Part shown: one piece after another, positions 54,932 through 63,828 of the stretch
Position numbering within the stretch: the stretch's first letter is position 1
Layout: the number at the start of each line of letters is the position of its first letter
Assembly: GCF_040819555.1 (NCBI RefSeq)
Contig: NZ_CP161920.1
Coordinates: 1,005,501-1,069,500, forward strand
DNA from: Nitratireductor sp. GISD-1A_MAKvit
GTDB lineage: Bacteria > Pseudomonadota > Alphaproteobacteria > Rhizobiales > Rhizobiaceae
Direction: 5' to 3'
Length of the DNA: 64,000 nt
Made by a program: the position numbers and the translations under genes
Notes under the pieces: generated by a model
Told to the model about the DNA's origin: nothing
The model's input: only the letters and a program-made list of their open reading frames with translations
The model's database searches: none

Positions 54932-55852
54932 GCTTTCACCCTAATAGTCTTACACCATTACCTACGCCCACAAATTCCCTAATAGAATCAAAGGAACTAA
55001 CTGAGAAAAGACCACAATCAACCATAGCGAAGAACGATTATCCTACGTTCCCCGTTAGGGTTATCTCTCATGTAGGAAATCAGTGAATTCTCCATCCAGG
55101 ATAGAAAAACTTCCACGTAAATGGGAAAGTGTCTTACGGGCCTATGATCGCAAGGAACCAGGAAACGACAAAGCAGTCGCCTCGCAACAGTGATACATGC
55201 AGCCAGATCGGCCATCCTCTTGCCGAATGATGGCTATGTAATTTTCTACCCGTAGAAGCCTTCCGCTATGTTCCTTGGAAAAGGCTGGGTAAGGAACAGC
55301 GCTCCCTTCTTGGGCATGGGGCAGTGCGAAGGGCGCGGAGTGTAGTGAGAACTGCGACATTTGCTCAGACACGCGCGATTTACCTTGTCAGGTGTATCGG
55401 AGCCTCCGAGGAGCCGAATGCCCGTCAGTGGGCACGACAGGCTTTTAATGGGCGCTACTGACCCAATTGCCCTCCCTGATCCGGTATGCATGGACCAGAG
55501 GGAGGGTAGATTCGGGCATAGAGGGAGTTGTTTGGCTGGGTGCCTCACTCTCTTGGCTTACGACGAATTTTCTACTTCTTCATGGTGCACTAGACGATTT
55601 TGAACGGCCATCTGGGCCTTGCTTCTGTGATTGACTGGGTGGGGCCGACAGCGGGGCTGCTGCTTTCGAAAACAAGCCCGGCGAAGCGCTCACTCGCACT
55701 CAATTGCAGGGTGGGCGATTTCGGCCCACAGCTGCCGTTTAGCTGCGGCGGATCGAATGACTGCTATGGCGTTCCAGTTCTGCCCTGACCATTGCCTTCG
55801 GACTTTTCCCCAAGGTTAAGCGTTACTTGGTTGCAACCCGCTCAATTATGAG
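54932..55852. other. 920-bp non-coding stretch with several hairpins
   Basis: No convincing gene lies between the Rep-like gene and the first reverse transcriptase. Notable structure: CCTTGTC at about 55383 can pair with GACAGG at about 55436 around a TGCCC/GGGCA hairpin (55419-55434), and CCCTCCCT (55470-55477) pairs with AGGGAGGG (55499-55506). Long untranslated DNA in a compact island could hold an RNA gene, the promoter of the RT operon, or debris of a lost gene. Short open frames here lack ribosome sites. Confidence 0.4.
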
Positions 55853-56393
55853 GTGTGCTTCAGTGATAAGGCGTTCATCAGGGCTACATACTACGTGTTT
55901 GATCAATCATTTTCCCCACAAAACCTAAGAAAAATTACAGAGATCGAAAACAGGCGAGGCTCAAACAAGAGCCTCGAGTTTTTTCCTTCCGTTATGGTTG
56001 CCACGGAAGAGCTAAAAGATTGCATAAGAGCGACCAAACAGTTCCGAGCCACTCACAAACACAAATATTCGGCAGCTGATCAAGCAATTTTTGACGCACT
56101 CAAAGAAGATCGTGAAAATGCTAGGAAAGCAAGGGATCAAGAGTTGCTTTCATGTTTAGCGAACGTCTCGGATGAAATATCAAAGAAGAGCTTTAGGATT
56201 AGCATACGCAGAGTGGGAGGCCCCAGTGGAAAGCCTGTCTATGTCGTTCCTGAAACTCCCGTAAATGCCTATGCGCAGAGCTACTACGCAATCAAAAAAA
56301 TCGCCAACAACATCTCCGGAATCTATAAGGTAAGGCAAGCGAATAGAAATCAAATGAACCGCCCCGGGTTTGCCGGAGGCCTTCTGGTTTAAG

Positions 56394-57299
56394 TTATGCC
56401 GCGATGGCCGGTTCTTCCAGCATGGCGTAGTAGCGCTCCTCGGCTTCGGCCGGCGGGATGTTGCCGATGGGCTCCAGCAGCCGGCGGTTGTTGAACCAGT
56501 CGACCCAGGTCAGCGTGGCGAACTCGACGGCCTCGAAGCTTCGCCATGGCCCGCGCCGATGGATGACCTCGGCCTTGTAGAGGCCGTTGATCGTCTCGGC
56601 CAGCGCGTTGTCGTAGCTGTCGCCGACACTGCCCACAGACGGTTCGATGCCGGCTTCGGCGAGACGCTCGGTATAGCGGATGCTGACATATTGCGATCCG
56701 CGGTCCGAATGATGAACCAGACCACCGCGATGAACGGGGCGGCGTTCGTGCAAGGCCTGTTCGAGAGCGTCGAGCACAAAGCTCGCATGGGCGGTCCTGC
56801 TCACCCGCCAGCCGACGATACGACGGGCGTAGGCGTCGATGACGAAGGCCACGTAAACGAAGCCCGACCAGGTGCTGACATAGGTGAAATCCGAGAGCCA
56901 GAGCATGTTCGGGGCCGGCGCGTGGAAGACCCGGTTCACGCGGTCAAGCGGGCACGGCGCGGCCTTGTCCTGCACCGTGGTGCGGATCGGCTTGCCACGA
57001 ATGACGCCGTGAAGGCCGAGGTCGGCCATCAACCGCTCGACCGTGCAGCGCGCGACATCAAAGCCCTCGCGCAGCATCTGCCGCCAGACCTTCCTCGCGC
57101 CGTAGACCTCGAAGTTCTCGGCGAAGACGCGTTCGATCGCCGGTTTGAGCTCCAGGTCCCGCTTCGCCCGCGCCGACAGCTTCGCGGGATCAGTGCGCTT
57201 GGCGACATGATCGTGATAGGTCGATGGGGCGATCGGCAGCACCTTGCAGATCGGCTCGACCCCATGCGCCTCGCGGTGATCGTCGATGAACGCGATCAT
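56394..57299 (-). CDS. IS3-family transposase OrfB
   Basis: Encodes 301 residues with the HTH_21 region ([20 protein letters not shown]) and an rve integrase core: Asp in [12 protein letters not shown], Asp in [12 protein letters not shown] and Glu in [13 protein letters not shown] complete the DDE triad. It overlaps orfA by four bases; a -1 frameshift usually fuses the two in this family. Read opposite to the interrupted RT gene. Confidence 0.93.
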   Translation of the reverse strand: MIAFIDDHREAHGVEPICKVLPIAPSTYHDHVAKRTDPAKLSARAKRDLELKPAIERVFAENFEVYGARKVWRQMLREGFDVARCTVERLMADLGLHGVIRGKPIRTTVQDKAAPCPLDRVNRVFHAPAPNMLWLSDFTYVSTWSGFVYVAFVIDAYARRIVGWRVSRTAHASFVLDALEQALHERRPVHRGGLVHHSDRGSQYVSIRYTERLAEAGIEPSVGSVGDSYDNALAETINGLYKAEVIHRRGPWRSFEAVEFATLTWVDWFNNRRLLEPIGNIPPAEAEERYYAMLEEPAIAA

Positions 57300-57625
57300 C
57301 GTTTGAATGGGCGGTCGAGCTCCGCCTGGGCAAAATAAGCGCTAGCCTTGCGCAGGATCTCATTGGCCTGTCGGAGTTCGCGGTTCTCCCGCTCAAGAGC
57401 CTTTATCTTCTCGGCCGTGTCCGTCGGCAAGCCGGCCCTCTTGCCGGTATCGATCTCGGCCCTCTTTACCCAATCCAGCAGAGTGTGCGCCGAGCAGCCG
57501 ATCTTTGCCGCTATCGACTGGCAGGCGGTCCAGCGCGAAGAATGATCAGCCTCGTGATCGAATACCAACCGCACCGCACGCTCGCGCACCTCAGGGGAAA
57601 ACTTGTTCGTCGTTTTGCTCGTCAT
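57296..57625 (-). CDS. IS3-family transposase OrfA
   Basis: Encodes 109 residues. A helix-turn-helix ([19 protein letters not shown] and [20 protein letters not shown]) is followed by a leucine-zipper-like coiled coil ([20 protein letters not shown]). It binds the IS ends and forms the OrfAB transposase by frameshifting into orfB. Confidence 0.92.
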   Translation of the reverse strand: MTSKTTNKFSPEVRERAVRLVFDHEADHSSRWTACQSIAAKIGCSAHTLLDWVKRAEIDTGKRAGLPTDTAEKIKALERENRELRQANEILRKASAYFAQAELDRPFKR

Positions 57626-59082
57626 GGCTCCATCCTATTGGGAAGTTGGAGCCTCCGGCAAACCCGGGGCGGTTCAAAATTGTAACGCAACTGAGCGACT
57701 GTTTAAGTGACGGATTTCCGTACCACGTGGTCAAACTGGACGTGCAAGAGTTCTATGAGTCGATTGACCACTCTATTTTGCTTACCAAGCTGAAGTCTGA
57801 TCAACTCCTAAGCGCAACGACAATGCGTTTGATCGAACGCCTTCTTTGGGACTATGCCACGGTTGCTGGAACACCTGGGAGGGGTTTGCCACGTGGCGTA
57901 GGCCTCAGCGCCATCCTGTCAGAACTATACATGCGGGATTTTGATGACCGCATATCGACACTCGAAGACGTCACTTTCTATGCGCGTTATGTTGACGACA
58001 TCATTGTACTTTTTGCACCTACGAAAGGTTCTACTATCGAAGGCTATCGTAAGAAAGCAGTCGAGGAGCTCAGGCGAAAAAGGCTGATCGTAAACTCTAC
58101 AAAATCAAGGGAAGCTCCGCCAGATACGGAGCTGACATATTTGGGTTACGAGTTTCGAGAGGTGCTTCGTACCTCTTGTAAGGTCTTAATGAGCGACGCA
58201 AAATTCCAAAAGTACAAAAGCAGGCTCGACGCGAGTTTCACAAGGTATGATCGGCAGCGGGCAAAAAATCCTAAGAAAGCCTATAGGTTGCTCGTAAAGC
58301 GGGTGCAGTACCTCACGGGTAACACGCAGCTAACGCATAGCAAACAAAACGCCTTTGTCGGAATCTACTTCAGCAATCCACACTTCACAGACTTGTCACA
58401 GCTTAAAAGACTAGATGATGCGCTCGATACGCATATTCGAAAGCAAACACACAGTGCAAGTTTAAGAGCCAAGCTTCAACAGTACTCATTTCAAAAAGGC
58501 TACTCTGAAAAAATATTCCGCCGGTTTCATCGGAAAGATGAATTTGAAGAGATAACAAAGGCTTGGAAGTATGGCCAATAAACGCTCAATCCCGGCAAAC
58601 TATAGCTACCACAGGCCGATACTCTCTGACGTTCATCCATTCGAAGTTCCACCGACTTTCGGCAACGGTGGTTTCTTTGACTTTGTTACCAAGTACGATG
58701 TGAGACTCGAGCAAAGAGGGCGGGATACATATGTCGTTTGGAAGTGCCCGGATGATCGATTGGATGTGGTCATTCAACTACTATTCAAAAGCTGCCGAAA
58801 GCATCCGTTGGCTTCACCGCCAGCGAAACGAGACCGGAGAACCATCGAGAACCCAACGCAAAGTACTCTTCTCCGAGACGGAAAAACAATACCAAAGAGA
58901 GAATGGAAGCTTTCGGAGCATGCTATGCGGACGAAGCCTTATGGCTTTGATATCGCGCATAAAGAGCGCGAGTTCCGCAGGCTGTCTGTAATACATCCGA
59001 GGAATCAGCTGGCTGTCGCGCACTTTTACAATCTGAATAGCGCCAACATTATCGTAAGCGTTGTCAGCGGCTCACAGGAGTT

Positions 59083-60642
59083 TCAGCTTGACGCTTTGAA
59101 GTTCCAGGGCAGCAGATCGTCGATGCGGCTTTTGGGATATCCGTTTGCAATGGCTTCGAGCGTGGCCTTGAGGTAGGCGAAGGGTTCGACGCCGTTGATC
59201 TTTGCTGTTTCGACGAGGGATGCGATCCGGCCCCAGGCATTTCCACCTTCGTCGTGGCCGGCAAAAAGGGCATTTTTCCGATTGAGCGCGATTGGGCGGA
59301 TGAGGTTTTCAACGCTGTTGCTGTCGATTTCGACGCGGCCGTCGGTGAGGAAGGTTTGCAAGCCCTCCCAGTGGCGGTGGATATAGGCGAGCTTCTCGCC
59401 CAGGCGCGACTTCACCGAGACGCGCAGACGCTCCCTTTGCAGCCATTGCCCGAACTCGGCCACCAGAGGTGCGGTGCGGGCCTGCCGGGCCGAGAGGCGC
59501 TGGCCATGAGACGTTCCACGGATGTCGGCCTCCACAGAATAGAACCCGGCAATCTGTCGCAGGCCCTCGGCGGCGATCTGTGAGCCGTCGCGGTCAAAAA
59601 CCTCTTTCAGCTTGCGCCGTGCGTGGCTCCAGCAATGGGCAACACGGATGGGGTCACCTCCCTTACGGGAAGGACGTGTCAGACGGTTGTAGCCCTGATA
59701 GCCGTCAAGCTGGAGGATGCCGTTGAAGCCGGCGAGAAAGCGTTCGGCGTTTTCGCCCCCGCGGCCCGGTGCATAAAAATACACAACCCCCGGCGGATCG
59801 CCGCCGCCCCAGGACCTGTCGTCCCGGGCGAGCGCCCATAGATAGCCGGTTTTGGTGCGGCCGCGCCCCGGATCGAGCACCGGTGCCGTGGTTTCGTCCA
59901 TGAACAGCTTCGTGGAGGTCTTCACATGCTCGGCCAGCCGGTCCACGACCGGTTTGAGATGGAAGGCGGCTTTGCCAGTCCAATCGGCCAGTGTCGCGCG
60001 ATGAATGTCGATCCCGGAGCGGGCCAAGATCTGGCTTTGCCGGTAGAGCGGACAGTGATCGGCGTATTTGGACACCAGCACATGAGCGATGGTGGCCTCG
60101 GTAGGCAGTCCACCCTCGATCAGATGAGCCGGAGCCGGCAATTGGGTGACGCCATCCGTGCAGGACCGGCAGGCATATTTGGGCCGCACGGTCACGATCA
60201 CACGCAGTTGCGCGGGCACGATGTCCAGCCGTTCGCTGCGATCCTCGCCGATCCTGTGCATCTCTCCGCAGCCGCAGGGGCACTCAAGACTGTCGGGTTC
60301 GATGACCTGTTCAATGCGCGGCAGGTGATCGGGAAGGTTGCCAATGTTGCGCCTTGCAGCGGGCTTCGTCCGCTTTTTGGCCCTCTCGGAGAAAGCAGAT
60401 GTTTCTTTTCTGGCCTCGACCTCGCTGGTGGCGGTCTCAAGGTCTTCAAACGCCAACTGCCGCTCGTCTTCGCTCAGTTTCTCCGACCGCTTGCCATGAA
60501 CCGCATGGTTCAATTCCGCGACCAAATGCTCCAGGCGTTTGTTGATGTCTTTGAGCTCGGCCACTTCGCGCACCAGTGCGGCGACAGCGCCGCGCTGCTC
60601 CAGCGGGATGGCGGCAAGGTCGATATCCGGGGTGAAAGACAT
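59083..60642 (-). CDS. tnpC: IS66 transposase TnpC
   Basis: Encodes 519 residues. An N-terminal coiled coil (LVAELNHAVHGKRSEKLSED), a zinc-finger segment (CPCGCGEMHR and YACRSC) and the transposase core with KLFMDETTAPVL, LQLDGYQGYNRL and VEIDSNSVENLIRPIAL (D-D-E) are followed by the C-terminal IS66 domain. ATG 60642 starts MSFTPDIDLAAIP; the frame from 60687 is an alternative. Confidence 0.92.
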   Translation of the reverse strand: MSFTPDIDLAAIPLEQRGAVAALVREVAELKDINKRLEHLVAELNHAVHGKRSEKLSEDERQLAFEDLETATSEVEARKETSAFSERAKKRTKPAARRNIGNLPDHLPRIEQVIEPDSLECPCGCGEMHRIGEDRSERLDIVPAQLRVIVTVRPKYACRSCTDGVTQLPAPAHLIEGGLPTEATIAHVLVSKYADHCPLYRQSQILARSGIDIHRATLADWTGKAAFHLKPVVDRLAEHVKTSTKLFMDETTAPVLDPGRGRTKTGYLWALARDDRSWGGGDPPGVVYFYAPGRGGENAERFLAGFNGILQLDGYQGYNRLTRPSRKGGDPIRVAHCWSHARRKLKEVFDRDGSQIAAEGLRQIAGFYSVEADIRGTSHGQRLSARQARTAPLVAEFGQWLQRERLRVSVKSRLGEKLAYIHRHWEGLQTFLTDGRVEIDSNSVENLIRPIALNRKNALFAGHDEGGNAWGRIASLVETAKINGVEPFAYLKATLEAIANGYPKSRIDDLLPWNFKASS

Positions 60643-60696
60643 GCGCCGAACATACCTTGGGAAGCACAGGAAAGCGCGTAAATTCAAACGGATGAT

Positions 60697-61051
60697 TCAC
60701 TCTGCCGCAGCCGGCGAACGCGCCTCCAACGCCTTCACCTTGCGCCAGTCCAGGCCTGAGAACAGCGCCTCGAATTGGGCATGGTTCAGAGACATCGCAC
60801 CATCCCTGATGGCGGGCCAGGTGAAGGTCGAATCTTCCAGACGTTTATACGCCATCACCAGACCGGTCCCATCCCAATAAAGCAGTTTGAGCCGATCGGC
60901 CCCGCTTGGACCGGAACACAAATACCGTGCCGGTGAACGGGTCCTTGCGCAGCACGGTCTGGACCAGGGCGCTTAGCCCATCGTGTCCTTTTCTGAAGTC
61001 AACGGGCTTTGTCGCCACCAGAATCCGCACCCGGTTCGAGGGGAAAATCAT
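60697..61051 (-). pseudogene. tnpB: IS66 accessory protein TnpB, +1 frameshift
   Basis: ATG 61051 starts MIFPSNRVRILVATKPVDFR and the frame is lost after FVFRSKR at GGGGCC (minus strand, 60903-60898). With one G removed it continues ADRLKLLYWDGTGLVMAYKR to 60697, the usual 117-residue TnpB. The element looks otherwise intact, so the lesion is probably a sequence error of the recurring kind. Confidence 0.8.
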
Positions 61052-61506
61052 GCCGCGCGCCCAAGCGCGCGCACGATCCCGGCAATCCTGTCCGGGCTCG
61101 CAGTCGCTTCCAGGCGGATTGTGGTGCCGTCATGAATGATCTCCACCGCGGCCGACGGCCTTGCATCCTCCGCAATTGCCGGGGCAGCCGGTTCAAGCTT
61201 GGCCGGCACAAACTCCGCTCCGGGAAGATCCGGCACCACAAGCTTGCCCTCACGGGCCAAACGCCGCCACGACGAAAGATGGTTGGGCCGCAGACCAACC
61301 CGGCGGGCAACCTCGCTCACCGTCACTCCGGGCACATAGCTCTGCGCGACAAGCTGGCCTTTCACCTCATCCGGCCAGCGTCGCTTCCCCGCATCGCGCG
61401 GCAAAATTGCATAACCGCAAATGGACTCCATATGGAGCTCTCTATGGACGCCCAACCCTTCCTCCATTGCCAAATCTACAACGGATAGGGAATCCAGCAT
61501 CACCAC
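61048..61506 (-). CDS. tnpA: IS66 accessory protein TnpA
   Basis: Encodes up to 152 residues. The helix-turn-helix AQSYVPGVTVSEVARRVGLR followed by PNHLSSWRRLAREGKLVVPD is the IS66 OrfA core. The true start may be the ATG at 61431 (MESICGYAILPRDAGKRRW), because the first 25 residues are not typical. The stop overlaps tnpB by four bases. Confidence 0.88.
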   Translation of the reverse strand: MVMLDSLSVVDLAMEEGLGVHRELHMESICGYAILPRDAGKRRWPDEVKGQLVAQSYVPGVTVSEVARRVGLRPNHLSSWRRLAREGKLVVPDLPGAEFVPAKLEPAAPAIAEDARPSAAVEIIHDGTTIRLEATASPDRIAGIVRALGRAA

Positions 61507-63203
61507 AAATAAGAAAAGGTGGGGTCCTGACGGCGCTTACACATTATCTACTATGCAGGCCTAAGTGAGTTTTCGATTCGGTATCCAGCGTCGACGGCAA
61601 AAACAGTGAAGTTTTCTGATCGTTTGTTTTATGAGCGCCGATCAGCAGTCGCCGATACCGTTGAGCAAAACTCAAAAGAATACGATAACCTTGGCTCTTT
61701 CTTTTCCTACAGAAGCTACAGCAATATTTTTAAATTCTTCGAGCACTATAAGTACCATAACGCAGAAAAGAAGTTCGACCTCCTGCTTCGGCTAGACGTC
61801 TCGAAATGCTTCGATAGCATCTACACACATTCATTACCTTGGAGCACTTTGGGAACCGCAGCGGCCAAAGACTTTCTGGATGAATCGAGAAACACCTTCG
61901 GGGGTAGGTTTGATCGGCTTATGCAGGAAATGAACCAAGGCGAGACCAACGGTATTGTTATTGGCCCTGAGTTCTCCAGAATATTTGCTGAGGTTATTTT
62001 ACAGTACGCTGATAGGAATTTTCAGCGTTCAATGCTCGAAGTTCATGGGTACCGCCATCGAGACGACTATCAAGTTTTTAGGTATGTGGACGACTACTTT
62101 ATTTTCTGCACATCTCGAGTGGATTTAAGCCACGTTGAAAGGCAACTCGGGATCGCACTGAAAGAGTTGAAGCTTGGTGTCAACGCGTCGAAATCTACCG
62201 TCATACAAAAACCAATTATCACGCAGCTAACGATCGCAAAGAACCGTGTTCGTTCAGTGCTTGGAGAGTGTATCGAAATCTATGAAAAAGAGGTGGATGA
62301 CCCAAGCGGATCTGCCGCGAAGGTGAAGAAGTTCACACCAAGAGTTCGATCCAATAACCTGATCGTCGGCTTTAAAAGTGTCCTGAATGAGACCGGCGTA
62401 GAGTACAAGGATATCCTAAACTACTCCTTTGCAGCACTTGAGAGGAACACGTCAAAGATTTTTCTGAAAAACGAGCAAACACTGAAATCTCTGAGGGACG
62501 AGCGAAAATTGATTCAAGCCCTCATTGGAATATTGGAGTTTTCGTTCTTTGTTTACGCCGCGGATCCAAGGGTAAACATCTCGATCCGGCTCGCTCGTTT
62601 GGTTTCCACAATGGTCGATCAAATGCACGAAGCCGGTGTTGGGCGAGATAGTAAACACCAAGTATGCAAGTACATATTCGACAATATTACGCGGCAGCTA
62701 CGGCGAACCTCTACGAAAGGGCAACCTAACATTGAGGTGATGTGCTTAATTTTGGCGTTAAGAAAGCTCGGGCGGGAGTATCTCGTGTCTGAGGAAGCGC
62801 TGGCTGAGTACTTTGGATTGGACAACAGTGGTCAAGGCAAGAGTTACAAGGCGAGCTCTAAGATTGACTACTTCGCGGTAACTGTTGGTTTGAGCTACGT
62901 GACAGGAAAACGGAGGTACTTGAGGTTTCGACAAGCTTTAGAAGAGGCTCTTGTAACCAGAATCAAGACCCGGGCAGCCTATGTTCACAACGAGTCGGAA
63001 CCCTTGATGGCCTATCTTGATATCGCGTGTTGTCCCTTTGTTTCGGCTCGAACCAAGTATCGCCTCGCACAGGTTTTCGGGCATTCCGTCACAGATTTCT
63101 ACGCCATCAAATCAGCTTCGCCATTTTGGTTCACGGATTGGAAGGGTTTTGACTTATCCATCGCACTGGACAAGAAACGCACGCGAGAAGTATACTGAAC
63201 GCA

Positions 63204-63361
63204 GAGCTTCGCCTAAACTAAATTGCTCAAGCTTTCGGGCTATGCGGGCACACACACAAGCTCCAAGACCAGGCGGCCTATAAACGGCACCGGTCACGCC
63301 GGCGGGGGGGCGGACCGCTGGCTTTTCTACTTTGGGTTTCTTTCTGAAAGTCCCGAAAGCT
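63204..63361 (+). ncRNA. Candidate ncRNA of the two-RT defence system, with (CA)5 tract
   Basis: Six bases after the second RT stop begins a foldable stretch. AGCTTTCGGG (63230-63239) pairs perfectly with CCCGAAAGCT (63352-63361), a 10-bp closing stem. Inside lie CACACACACA (63249-63258), then AAGCTC (63258-63263), which can pair with GAGCTT at 63204-63209. CCAG(G)CGG (63269-63276) pairs with CCGCTGG (63315-63321), and a small CGGC/GCCG hairpin is at 63285-63301. Type-3 defence RT systems are known to need an ncRNA, and I recall an ACACAC-type template in it. No promoter or terminator is certain; borders are estimates. Confidence 0.5.
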
Positions 63362-63402
63362 CCCATTCGGTTAACGTGTAGCGAAAGTCAACTTTCCGCC
63401 CT

Positions 63403-63627
63403 TTACAGGCCTTCGCACGTTACGCAGCGAATGGCAGCTTTGTAGATCGCGCCGAATTCTTTCGATCGACCCATTTGCAGGCGCAATGTTGCTAGCCCCG
63501 CCTTCGCGATCTCAGATACAACGCCCACATAGCAGTGGGTAAGGACAAGCCGCATTGCCCCTTGCGCACCATCAAACCCCGCCAAAATCTGCATTGCTTC
63601 CAACAGCGGCGACGCAATGAGAGGCAA
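63403..63627 (-). CDS. Unidentified small ORF, doubtful
   Basis: An open frame of 74 codons (MPLIASPLLEAMQILAGFDG and FGAIYKAAIRCVTCEGL at its ends) in the otherwise empty right end of the island. The composition is plausible for a protein, with an Ala/Leu-rich helix pattern. No clear ribosome site was seen and no family is recognised. It could be a remnant. Confidence 0.25.
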   Translation of the reverse strand: MPLIASPLLEAMQILAGFDGAQGAMRLVLTHCYVGVVSEIAKAGLATLRLQMGRSKEFGAIYKAAIRCVTCEGL

Positions 63628-63667
63628 CGAGACGGATTGAGACGATCAAACCCTACCAGCGTCAATT

Positions 63668-63690
63668 AGGTGGATGGAGGGGTGGGTTGA
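63668..63690. repeat. Right-end copies of the arm-site-like repeats
   Basis: AGGTGGATG at 63668-63676 and GGGGTGGGTTG at 63679-63689 repeat, in the same orientation, units found near attL at 51961-51969 and 51923-51933. They lie about 50 bases inside attR, where accessory sites for excision are expected. Confidence 0.45.
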
Positions 63691-63740
63691 GAAGTCGCGA
63701 CATTCGTCAACTTCTTGAAATCGTATTCTTTTTAGAGAAG

Positions 63741-63757
63741 AAATGGTGCCCCTGGCC
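63741..63757 (+). repeat. attR: 17-bp repeat at the tRNA-Leu 3' end
   Basis: AAATGGTGCCCCTGGCC, identical to 51777-51793. It overlaps the acceptor end of tRNA-Leu(CAA), which stays intact on this side. Marks the right border of the island. Confidence 0.87.
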
Positions 63758-63828
63758 GGACTCGAACCAGCACTCCTTGCGGAACTCGATTTTGAGTCGA
63801 GCGCGTCTACCAATTCCGCCACAGGGGC
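63744..63828 (-). tRNA. tRNA-Leu (CAA)
   Basis: The minus strand from 63828 reads GCCCCTGTGGCGGAATTGG. The acceptor stem GCCCCTG pairs with CAGGGGC, the anticodon loop CTCAAAA gives CAA, there is a long variable arm as in class II tRNAs, the T-arm holds GGTTCGAGTCC, and CCA is encoded at 63746-63744. Length 85 bases. Its 3' end is the integration site of the island. Confidence 0.96.

Larger units (their letters stand above)
56355..57676 (-). mobile_element. IS3-family insertion sequence, complete, 1322 bp
   Basis: The ends are TGAACCGCCCCGGGTTTGCC and its complement, perfect for 26 bp. The 3-bp target copy AAA stands at 56352-56354 and 57677-57679. It carries two overlapping minus-strand frames, orfA and orfB. 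Intact ends and frames point to a recent insertion into the UG3-type RT gene. Confidence 0.92.
55853..58581 (+). pseudogene. Reverse transcriptase of UG3 type (DRT3a-like), split by an IS3-family element
   Basis: The gene starts at GTG 55853 and is cut after 56354 by the IS at 56355-57676; it resumes at 57680. Joined with one AAA target copy it reads QANRNQ-IVTQLSDCLSD in frame over 467 codons. The right part holds the RT motifs: A in VVKLDVQEFYESIDHS, B in GLPRGVGLSAILSELYM, C in FYARYVDDIIVLF and D in LIVNSTKSR. The catalytic aspartates are intact. There is no maturase or endonuclease domain, so it is not a group II intron RT. Pairing with the overlapping larger RT gene fits type-3 defence RT systems. 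Assignment to UG3 is from architecture and partner, not from a search. Confidence 0.72.
59054..61540 (-). mobile_element. IS66-family insertion sequence, complete, 2487 bp
   Basis: The left end GTAAGCGTTGTCAG and the right end (minus strand) GTAAGCGCCGTCAG are IS66-type termini. The 8-bp target duplication ACATTATC stands at 59046-59053 and 61541-61548, a perfect match. It carries tnpA, tnpB and tnpC on the minus strand. The perfect duplication points to recent insertion into the UG8-type RT gene. Confidence 0.95.
58571..63198 (+). pseudogene. Reverse transcriptase of UG8 type (DRT3b-like), split by IS66
   Basis: ATG 58571 overlaps the first RT gene by 11 bases. The frame is cut after 59053 and resumes at 61549 once the IS66 copy and one ACATTATC duplication are removed: NSANII-YYAGLSEFS in frame, 710 codons in all. 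RT motifs lie in the right part: A in LLLRLDVSKCFDSIYTH, B in GIVIGPEFSRIFAEVIL, C in VFRYVDDYFIF and D in LKLGVNASKSTV. A helical C-terminal region of about 350 residues follows without known domains. The GPEFSRxxAE motif B and the long tail are typical of Abi/UG-type defence RTs. The type name is inference. Confidence 0.72.
51777..63757. mobile_element. Integrated genomic island at tRNA-Leu carrying a disrupted two-RT defence system
   Basis: The 12-kb segment lies between perfect 17-bp direct repeats, the right one forming the tRNA-Leu 3' end. It contains a tyrosine integrase next to attL, an AlpA-like regulator, a Rep-like protein and two reverse transcriptase genes each split by an IS. 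Non-IS parts are clearly AT-richer than the chromosome. Repeats resembling integrase arm sites lie near both ends. The gene set (int, alpA, rep-like, cargo) is like phage satellites or small integrative elements rather than a full prophage: no capsid, tail or lysis genes were seen. Confidence 0.85.

Noticed and set aside
55853..63198. Group II intron, retron or diversity-generating element as explanation of the YVDD reverse transcriptases
   Set aside because: No maturase or HNH domain, no intron domain V-like end and no variable/template repeat pair was seen; two overlapping RT genes with long non-RT tails fit UG-type defence RTs better.
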